A stretch of DNA of 64,000 bases, from NCBI GenBank assembly GCA_907165275.2, contig OU015666.1, forward strand, positions 4,060,001 to 4,124,000. Direction: 5' to 3'. The notes under the pieces were generated by a model, which was not told where the DNA came from, did not search any database, and saw nothing but the letters and a program-made list of their open reading frames with translations. This stretch comes from Zygaena filipendulae. Its lineage: Eukaryota > Arthropoda > Insecta > Lepidoptera > Zygaenidae. Each line of letters opens with the position of its first letter. The first letter of the stretch is position 1. Shown piece by piece: positions 56,058 to 64,000 of the stretch. Position numbers and translations under genes: made by a program.

Positions 56058-56875
56058 TAAGTACCTATTGGTGATGGATCCAGCTAGCTAGCTCGATAGC
56101 TATCCTTTGTTGGAAAATCTTAATGCAAACGTGAAATGTGACTTCAAAGTGAAACACATTCGCTTGGTCCAGTGACAGGCGAGTCCGCAAAGCTATGACA
56201 AAATACTGAATTAAGTTGTTCTACAGACGAGAGGAATGCAAACAAAGGTCAAAATTCTTTTGGAACGTGATCTTAATTAAGCACATTGAAATGGTTAAGA
56301 GATGTTTCAAAATTAATGTTTAAGTGGAAAATGTACGTATTTTAAGAGATGGTCACATGGGATTGTAACGTAAGTAAAAAAAATAAAAAAAAATTCTTTG
56401 CTTTAGTAACATGAAGACAAATATATTTCTAGCATCTTGTTTCTAACTGGTTCTGCGCGATTCGCGTCAATTTCGGACTTCCCGCCGCAGAATTTCTTTA
56501 TATCAAGATGAAAGTATCCTATTCTAAGAGCTGAATTCCTCGCAACTATACACCAAACAGTTGATCCTCTGAGGTTTCACCCACATGAATTCGTTATTCC
56601 CGCGGGAATCCCGAAATAAAAAGTCACTATAGGGATACTGTAGTTTCCCATCAGTGAAAGAATTTTTAGAACCGGTTCAGTAGTTTTTAAATTTAATCAT
56701 TACAATGAAACAAAATAAAAAACATACCATAGCATAAACCCAAATCTTTTTACTTTACAAGTGTGGATAAGCTTCTCTTGTCATATAAAATTGCGTTGAA
56801 AAGATTATCCTCCAGCAATAGGCCGTCATCGCTTTCGTCCTTTCTTTTGTTTTTATATAAGTAGCTTGTGTTTTT

Positions 56876-56921
56876 AACCGACTTCCAAAAAGGAGGAGGT
56901 TCTATGTTCGATTGTATGTAT

Positions 56922-56967
<46 letters not shown>

Positions 56968-58424
56968 ATGTTCACCGATTACTCGAAGACGGTTGGACCG
57001 ATTTCAAAAATTCTTTTTTTGTTTGAAAGGGTATACTCCCAATTAGGTCCCATTGCCACCAATTCGGGATCTGATGATGGGATCTTGGAGAAATCGAGGG
57101 AACTCTTCAAAAATTATAGGCACACCTATAGCGATTTGGGTATTTTTTATAGTAAATCGTTCATTTGCTTTCGAAAAGCAAAATTTGAAGAAGTGGAACT
57201 GATGATGAAGACCACAGATGGTCATCGGAACTACTTAACAATAATACGTATTTCAGGGGTTCTAGTTAGAGCGATTTGGAAAATTGTTTTTTTGTTTGAA
57301 AGGGGATACTTCCGAATTGGTCACATTGTCACCAAGTCAGGATCTGATTGTGGGATCTTGGAGAAATCGAGGGAACTCTTCAAAATTTATAGGCACACCT
57401 ATGGCGATTTGGGTATTTTTTATAGTAAATCGTTCATTTGGTTTCGAAAAGCAAAATTTGAAGAAGTGGAACTGATGATGAAGACCACAGATGGTCATCG
57501 GAACTACTTAACAATAATACGTATTTCAGGGGTTCTAGTTAGAGCGATTTGGAAAATTGTTTTTTTGTTTGAAAGGGGATACTTCCGAATTGGTCACATT
57601 GTCACCAAGTCAGGATCTGATGGTGGGATCTTGGAGAAATCGAGGGAACTCTTCAAAATTTATAGGCACACCTATGGCGATTTGGGTATTTTTTATAGTA
57701 AATCGTTTATTTGCTTTTGGAAAGTAAAATTTGAAGAAGAGGAACTGAAGATGAAGACCGCAGATGGTCATCGGAACTACTAAATAATAGGTATTTCACA
57801 GATTCCGATTCGTTAACTTAAATGTGGTTTCTAAACAATTTATGTTCATCACAATGTATGTGGTGAAGTGGAACTGATGGTGGTGTACCAGCAGAACTCC
57901 TCAAAAATTAACGTCCCTGCATCGGGAAAAGCAATATTTTATAAAAGGTTATGAGCAGTTGACAGTAGGCTATTGTAACTTAGATAAATTACAAACCGAC
58001 TCACTAAAAAGCAAGAAATAAACAAATTTTTAACAAAAAAATTAAAACCGACTTCCAAAAACACAAATCTAAAAAAGCTAAAATAAAAAGCTAAAAATAA
58101 CAAAATACCGATTTAATCCAAAAGACGAAAACACACGTAATATTATGATTGGTTTGTGCTACCACTTATCGGTATGAAGTCGGTGACAAGCCAAATATGG
58201 AGGGGGTAGATGGGCTAAGTCGACTCCTGCCACCAGCTCTTCGTGAGCAAAACAACTCAAGTGGGCAGACACCAGCGGGCTTGTCACCGAATTCAAACCG
58301 ATCAGTGGTAGCACAAACCAATCATAATATTACGTGTGTTTTCGTCTTTTGGATTAAATCGGTATTTTGTTATTTTTAGCTTTTTATTTTAGCTTTTTTA
58401 GATTTGTGTTTTTGGAAGTCGGTT
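56876..58424 (+). mobile_element. AACCGACTTCC compound element, copy 2, with 273-bp tandem repeats
   Basis: Inverted termini AACCGACTTCCAAAAA and TTTTTGGAAGTCGGTT. Layout: 5' end, 41-bp T-run (56923-56963), three tandem units, a tail, and two perfect-looking inverted arms (58041-58172 and 58298-58430). GGATCTGAT recurs at 57067, 57340 and 57613, exactly 273 bp apart. A 287-codon frame runs through because 273 is divisible by three. Element class unknown. Confidence 0.75.
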
Positions 58425-58689
58425 TTAATTTTTTTGTTATTTCATTCTTCAAGTCATTTTATCTAAGAATTGTATTATAGCGGTCTGCGGTACCTATAGT
58501 GAAAATAAGCTTTTTAATTAAAATTAATTCAGTTATGTCTAAGAAAAAAAGTCAGAGGAAATAAAGTAAATTGGCTAGGCGATTGTTTATCGATACAATC
58601 GTAGGTTTTATTAATTTTAGTTGCATGAAAAATATATCAGTGTAAATAAAGACCAAAAATACCTAATTAATACGTTGTTTACTTCGTTT

Positions 58690-59010
58690 TTTCTAATACA
58701 TAATACTATTTTATGTGCGATAAAATGAATCACCACTCAAGGATAAACGTCGTGGTGGCCGTGTCGTATGTCACGTTAAGACATGCAATTTGTTGGGAAA
58801 TAAATTTCAATTCAACACACAGACAAACATTCCGCCTTTGTTTATAGGGTGTTAATGCCATCGGCCATTTTACGCGGCGACAGAGAGATTTACTATTGGC
58901 TATAAATAAAACGGGATTAGGAACATTTGCCAGTCGGACATAGACAACATACAATACAAGCGAGGGATGTGTTGATCGGGCCTTATTCAGCATGACCAAG
59001 AACATTCCGT
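58690..59010. other. Repeat-poor stretch, function unknown
   Basis: Balanced composition, no transposon termini, no convincing exon. A minus-strand frame of 91 codons has no recognised similarity. Confidence 0.25.
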
Positions 59011-59291
59011 GCTCATGACGCGCTTCTCAAAAACACAATCCCAATCTCGCGAGTTCCCGACGTTACAAGATCTCGCGAGACTGGCTTTATGGTCTTGCGA
59101 GATCTCGGCTAGGTCTAAAATCTCCCGAGATTGGATAAGATAAAATAAAATAACATTCATATTAAATTTAAGCTTCCAGATAAAACGCGTATTCGAATAC
59201 GTTTTTCAGCAAATCTAATTACTTATTCGCAGTCACCGGCTGAAAAATAAATAAAATAAAAAACCTCAATTTCATTTTCTAATAACTCTTA

Positions 59292-59524
59292 CCGCCGCAC
59301 TCAGAGTCGACTTTAATGATTACTTAGTTAAGTATAGATTTTTAAAACAAAACTGCCGCCATTAGAGACAGTTAAATGCCAGTAACTGGCATTTAACTAA
59401 TTAAGTTACATCTCATTAAATGCCAATTAACATTAATTTACTGAACGTCTCTAATGGCGGCAGTTTTGTTTTAAAAATCTATACTTAACTAAGTAATCAT
59501 TAAAGTTGACTCTGAGTGCGGCCG
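59292..59524. mobile_element. PIF/Harbinger-like MITE, copy 2 (TTA duplication)
   Basis: Termini CCGCCGCACTCAGAGTCGAC and its near complement. TTA at 59289-59291 and 59525-59527. Almost full-length fold-back structure with AACAAAACTGCCGCCATTAG arms. Confidence 0.82.
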
Positions 59525-59655
59525 TTAGTGCCTGCAGCTGTACCTACGAGACTGTTCTGAGTGTTTTAAGTAAACATCGTAATATCAGTGACTCGTTCTA
59601 GTTATTATGTTTAGACGACACGATGTACGATTTGCAATAAATAAATTAATCTAAG

Positions 59656-59861
59656 TTTTTAACCGACTTTCAAAAAGGAGAAGGTTCTATGTTCGACTAT
59701 GTACCTAATTCAAATCGATCAGTGGTAGGCGTAGCACAAACCAATAATAATATTAGGTAGTACGTGTATTTTTGTCTTTTGGATTAAATCGGCGTTTTGT
59801 TATTTTTATCTTTTTGGTTTTTAGGATAGTGCAATTTTTGTGTTTTTGGAAGTCGGTTTTA
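59656..59861 (+). mobile_element. Internally deleted AACCGACTTCC element
   Basis: The 5' terminus (AACCGACTTTCAAAAAGG) is joined directly to the last hairpin arm ending TTTTTGGAAGTCGGTT, leaving 206 bp with both termini. Confidence 0.65.
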
Positions 59862-60251
59862 GTTTTTGTTAAAATTTTGTTGATAAAGTAGTGACCAAAT
59901 CAATTAAATCATCAATCAATCACAACTAAGACAGTGAAATTTTCTTGTCTAAAGTCTAAACTCTAAAGCATCGATATACCTACGTAGCTTCCTACACGTT
60001 TGTTATTGGTAGTATTAATGGATAATAATCTATACCTTGTATAGTATTCTATATGATTATGTGTCCGTAATAATTTAAGTATAAAATAATTGAGAAAGTA
60101 TAGCTCTATCTGCCTGTCTGTTACCTTTTATCGCCTGAGCTACTCAAAGTAAATAACGAAGTACTTTTTTGTTTGTAAATACTTAAGAAACACCTAGACG
60201 CAAGGTAAAAACAAATGTTCTTCAGACGCGGACATCGAACCCGCAACACTT

Positions 60252-60440
60252 GGGCCCTTATTCACTATGACCACAACACGCCGCGTCGCGTTAAGATAAC
60301 GCGCCACAAGATTCGTCTTTAAGACTTTACCTCGTGCTTAAAGAAGTTTCTTTTTAAAAGAATACATTTACAAGTGTCTATGGTATACATAATATTATTT
60401 TCTAATATTTTGACATCTGGAGGGTTTTCTAAACAGTAGA
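60252..60440. mobile_element. Fragment of the CAGGGC-type MITE
   Basis: GGGCCCTTATTCACTATGAC and AACGCGCCACAAGATTCG as in 9948-10192; the right end is lost. Confidence 0.5.
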
Positions 60441-60948
60441 CTAGACCAACGGTTATTAAACTCTAGACAAAATACTAAAAGATCATAAACATGAAACGAC
60501 GTCGATTCGCTTGGGGAAAAATCATAGATTTTAATTAAACAACGTTTTATACAAACGACTCATCCAAGAGTCTTAACACAATTCGCATGAGCGCTTTTAA
60601 AGGCGCACAAGGATCTAATAATTGTCCTTTATTGTAGGGAGTAGGGACCTATATTGAAGTGTCGCCGCTTCGTGCTTTCGTACACTCAATACATACCTAT
60701 CAGTAAAAAAGAAGAAAACATTTATCAAACGAAATAAGACAATACAAAATATCTGGGCGATCGAGCTTCGCTCGCGGTGCCATCTGTTGTTAAGTAGAAA
60801 AGCAGTACCAAACACTCATTTTTCATTGCCTGAAAACACGGTCAAAACGACGTTTTTTAAAAATGAAATGTAGCTAGACCGATCAGTCGCCCCCGAAACC
60901 TACAAAATTTTATGAAAATCGTTGGAGCCGTTTCCGAGATTCAGATTA

Positions 60949-61135
60949 TCTAATATACATAAATCACGTGTCACGTTGTTTGTCCGCGATGGACTCCGAA
61001 ACTACTGAATCGATTGTGATGAAATTTCGTCACTATGTTGTATTTGGCCCAACTTAAAAGATAGGATAGTTTTTATCCCGGAATTCCTGCGGGAATTGCG
61101 AAGTTACCGCGGATGAAATCGCGGGGGACAGCTAG
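60949..61135 (+). mobile_element. Non-autonomous Helitron
   Basis: TCTAATATACATAAATCACG start; ends AATCGCGGGGGACAGCTAG. Confidence 0.75.
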
Positions 61136-61682
61136 TAATATAATATGTATACAAGAATTGCTCGTTTAAAGGTAGCAGATAAACAAAATATGGAACAACA
61201 AGCAAAAATTTGATTTACAGTGCCCGCGATTACCCTACGGCCTTCTCTGTACCTACCTACCCCTGACAACACTGTATGCAAAACTTCATGATAATCTGTT
61301 GAGTAGTTAAGGCGTGACAGCGTAACAAAAAACTACACTTGCATTTGTAATATAAGGATGACCTTAATAGACATAGAATACGCCCTAACTGGAATGTGGC
61401 GCCTTAGATGTGTAATTTTTTTTTTGGAGGACGTTGTTGCTCGGAGATTGCGTTTCTTGGGTTTAGAATAGGTATCAATATTTTCAACTATTTTCTAACT
61501 ATCGATGGCATGACAATATTACCGCGGGCTAGAGCCAATATGCTTGACAGATGGATGTCATAGTTATAAATAGTGAGTGTTTACCGCCACGTCGTTGATC
61601 GTGACGGATGTTTTACGATCTTAGACAGGTTTTTCTTGGCAAAAGTTGAAATGTAGTTACCTAAATACATCATATTAAAAGG

Positions 61683-61866
61683 CCTTACTATTATCAACGT
61701 GAGTTTATTTGTTTGTTTGTTACGGTTTCACGCCTCAACTACCGATCATCACGAAATTTAGCATACACAGTGTTGTACAAAAAGAAACACAGGGTAGGTA
61801 CTTTTATTCCGAAATTCCCGCGCGAACTCCGAAATTACCGCCGGTGGAACCGCGGGGGGCAGCTAG
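61683..61866 (+). mobile_element. Non-autonomous Helitron
   Basis: CCTTACTATTATCAACGTG start; CGATCATCACGAAATTTAGC; ends GGGGGGCAGCTAG. Confidence 0.75.
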
Positions 61867-62412
61867 TATTAAATAAAAGAGAACTATGGGGATGGCTGTG
61901 GGATATCCATGACATGCAAAAGAACAGGAGAATTTGGAATAGTATGATTGTATTTTATAATAGTGAATGTCTACTATAGACTATTGAATTCTAGTCGATC
62001 AGTCGTCGGCACTGGCTTATTGTTCGAGTCCATTGTTCACTTCATTTGTTACTCTCCCTGCTCTATAGATTGAAACAAGGAATTGAAATCATGAAATTAA
62101 TGCATATGAACGGCTTGTGTACGTGAAATCCATGGCTGATATCGAAATTGTTGTCAGAAATTCATTGAATAATAATCGAATCTGCAGAAAGCGAATTTGT
62201 TTTCGAACAGCAAGGCAAGCGCATGAAGTTGTTAGAGTTAATGACACCAAAACCAGTTAGCAAGAATAGATTGATGAACTCAAGATTAGCTTTTAGCCGA
62301 GGTCAGTTAAAAATATATTGTATCTACTTATTTGATAAATTGTTTCGGTTAGGTACTTGCAACAGCAAAAAGACAGTCGCAATTTGTGACGAAATTATAA
62401 TAATAACGAAAA

Positions 62413-62631
62413 TCCTTTACTAATTATAATAAACGCGAATGTGAGTTAATTGATTTGTTTGTTTGTTTGTAATGCTTTCACGCCTTGACGGCTCAACCGA
62501 TCATCATGAAATTTTGCATACACGTTGTCAGGGATATAGAAAAAGACATGGGTAATTACTAATTTTTGTTCCAGTATTTCCGCAGGTAGGTACTCCGAAA
62601 TTAACGCAGGAAAACCGCGAGAAACAGCTGG
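62413..62631 (+). mobile_element. Non-autonomous Helitron
   Basis: TCCTTTACTAATTATAATAA start; GATCATCATGAAATTTTGC; ends GCGAGAAACAGCTGG with CTAG changed to CTGG. Confidence 0.75.
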
Positions 62632-63000
62632 TAAAAGAATAAAGATTTACTAAACATCTTTTATGTGTGTGCTATACAACTTATTATAAAAGTGTTTATT
62701 TGAAATGTCTTAACAGGTTTTACTAGATGTATGTGACAGGTATTATATGCGGCACTTATAACAAAAACCAATTCTTATTTTTTGGTGTTACCTGTCTGTC
62801 TTTCTGTTTGCAACTAGCTAATATCCGGAAGCTAGTTTTATCTGAGTTTTCTGAAAATTCAGAAACTCACACGGGTAAAACTGCTGTGCACAACTAGTTA
62901 CTTAATAAAACTCTGCTATTGTTTCCACGGGTTTCGAGAATCATTCATTTACTCATATTTACTGCTGATTTGTTGTTGTTAGTCTGCACAAAAGATACTA

Positions 63001-63595
63001 AAGGGTCTTTCAATAGGGACGGGTCGATGTTGGCAGCCTGTGGCGGCCATGTTGTTTTAACGTCGTCTTTCTAACCTATATTTTTTTATTCAGTTAGTAA
63101 TGCCAAATCACCATGGCAAGTTACACGGTTGAGCAACACGTCCAAATGTTAAAAATGTATTACCAAAATGAGTGTTCGTTAGTGCAAACGTTACGTGCAT
63201 TGCGCCCATTTTACGGCAGACGAGGTGGTCCTTCAAATTGAATTGTGAATTGGCCACCGAGATCCTGCGACTTATCACCTTTAGACTTTTTTTTGTGGGG
63301 TTTTCTTAAGTCGCAGGTCTATACCAATAAGCCACAATCGACCGATGCCCTTAAAGTCAACATAGCTCAGGCTATCGCTGAAATTCAACCCGAACTATGC
63401 GGCAGAGTTGTTGAACATTGGACAACTCGAATTCGTGCCACCGTGAGAAGCCGCGGCGGACATTTAAACGATGTGATTTTCCACACATAATGGCATATAT
63501 AGCTCTTTCAAATAAAAAAGAAAAATCGTTAAAATCTCACACACGGCCTTTTTTATTTCATGTCAAAATCGACCCGTCCTTATTGAAAGACCCTT
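63001..63595 (+). mobile_element. Internally deleted mariner-like element
   Basis: Inverted termini AAGGGTCTTTCAATAGGGAC and its near complement, with TA on both sides (62999-63000, 63596-63597). About 595 bp, less than half the length of a complete element of this type. Confidence 0.85.
63113..63490 (+). pseudogene. Mariner-like transposase remnant, N- and C-terminal ends only
   Basis: An ATG at 63113 opens 42 codons (MASYTVEQHVQMLKMYYQNE ... RRGGPSN), the first helix-turn-helix. A TGA at 63239-63241 follows. The same frame then continues with VNWPPRSCDLSPLDFFLWG, holding the third catalytic Asp region, and ends RGGHLNDVIFHT with TAA at 63488-63490. The second DNA-binding motif and the first two catalytic Asp residues are missing, so the protein cannot be active. 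The deletion is clean and in frame apart from the stop. Confidence 0.88.
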
Positions 63596-63757
63596 TATAT
63601 GTATTAAAATTTGAATCAATTTCAATCAAAAAGCAGTTCATTGGTTGTGTCATTAGTAATGCAAAGTAAAAAACCGCCCACGAATTTAAACATGATTTTT
63701 TTAGGAACATCAAATTGGTTATCTATATACCACAGATAATATAATACTATACTAGTA

Positions 63758-63835
63758 TCTATACTAATATTATAAAAAAGAAAGATTTGATTTTTGTTTG
63801 TTTGTTATGATTTAATTTAAAAACTACTGGACCTG
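63758..63835 (+). mobile_element. Helitron 5' fragment
   Basis: TCTATACTAATATTATAAAA start followed by GTTTGTTTGTTATGATT; no 3' end within the window. Confidence 0.5.
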
Positions 63836-64000
63836 GATAGTCAGGAACTATATGTATTATGTACCTACATAGGAAGAAATGTACCTACTTGGCTTAAATT
63901 AGGCACTTGTGTTTAATGTATGTTTGTTTTTCTTGTGTGTTGTGCTGAAATAAATGTTGATCCTTTCTTCTTTCTTTATTTTTAATTTTCTGTACTTTGT

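Noticed and set aside
56920..57783. 287-codon open frame starting with a run of Phe
   Set aside because: The Phe run is the T-tract and the rest is three 273-bp tandem units; the sister copy at 47151 is frame-broken, so a protein is unlikely, though the repeat itself is reported.
41600..64000. N-terminal MGC-type first exon of Pde8
   Set aside because: I looked for an ATG-GGN-TGY start before a good donor on the minus strand and saw none; it may be outside the window.

Overview
The window looks like nuclear DNA of a lepidopteran (moth or butterfly). It is AT-rich non-coding sequence with short GC-rich exons bounded by GT-AG introns. It is also saturated with small non-autonomous Helitrons of the kind common in Lepidoptera: they start TC..CTACTAATATTATAAA, carry a CCGCGG...CCGCGG hairpin near the 3' end, and finish in CTAG. 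Nothing prokaryotic, no rRNA or tRNA, and no CRISPR array was seen.

Only one host gene can be supported: Pde8, a high-affinity cAMP phosphodiesterase, on the minus strand. Eleven exons lie between 41593 and 1, and the gene continues past position 1 (rest of the catalytic domain) and probably past the 5'-most exon seen (N-terminus not found). The exons join in phase at canonical splice sites into 557 codons. These cover a linker, a receiver (REC) domain (35.4, 28.6 and 9.1 kb), a PAS domain (6.2, 5.6 and 4.8 kb), a regulatory linker with an RRGSLD phosphosite (4.8 kb), and the start of the PDEase domain (1277-1) with YHNSTHAADV and HDVDHPG. The REC-encoding introns are very large (19.5, 6.6 and 6.1 kb); the PAS and catalytic introns are mostly below 2.8 kb.

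The rest is mobile and repetitive DNA. 9-15 kb: Helitrons, a MITE with CAGGGC ends, two GC-rich fold-back MITEs. 16-19.4 kb: a hAT-type MITE with an 8-bp duplication inside a Helitron, and a long-TIR MITE. 21.5-24 kb: a Helitron head-to-head palindrome and a 672-bp tandem repeat. 25.4-27 kb: a fold-back element and two opposed arrays of a CTCGAG-centred motif. 29-35 kb: Helitrons, hairpins, a hAT end, a PIF/Harbinger-like MITE. 37.6-38.3 kb: a 632-bp inverted repeat. 40-46 kb: paired MITEs, tandem Helitrons, LINE tails. 46.9-51.7 kb: a Helitron split by a hAT element (8-bp duplication), which contains a complete Tc1-like transposon with an intact 341-residue DD34E transposase. 55.9-59.9 kb: two more PIF/Harbinger-like MITEs and a compound element with 273-bp in-frame tandem repeats. 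63.0-63.6 kb: an internally deleted mariner-like element that keeps both transposase ends.

Beyond 41.6 kb the window may be 5' intron or upstream flank of Pde8; no further exon was recognised there.
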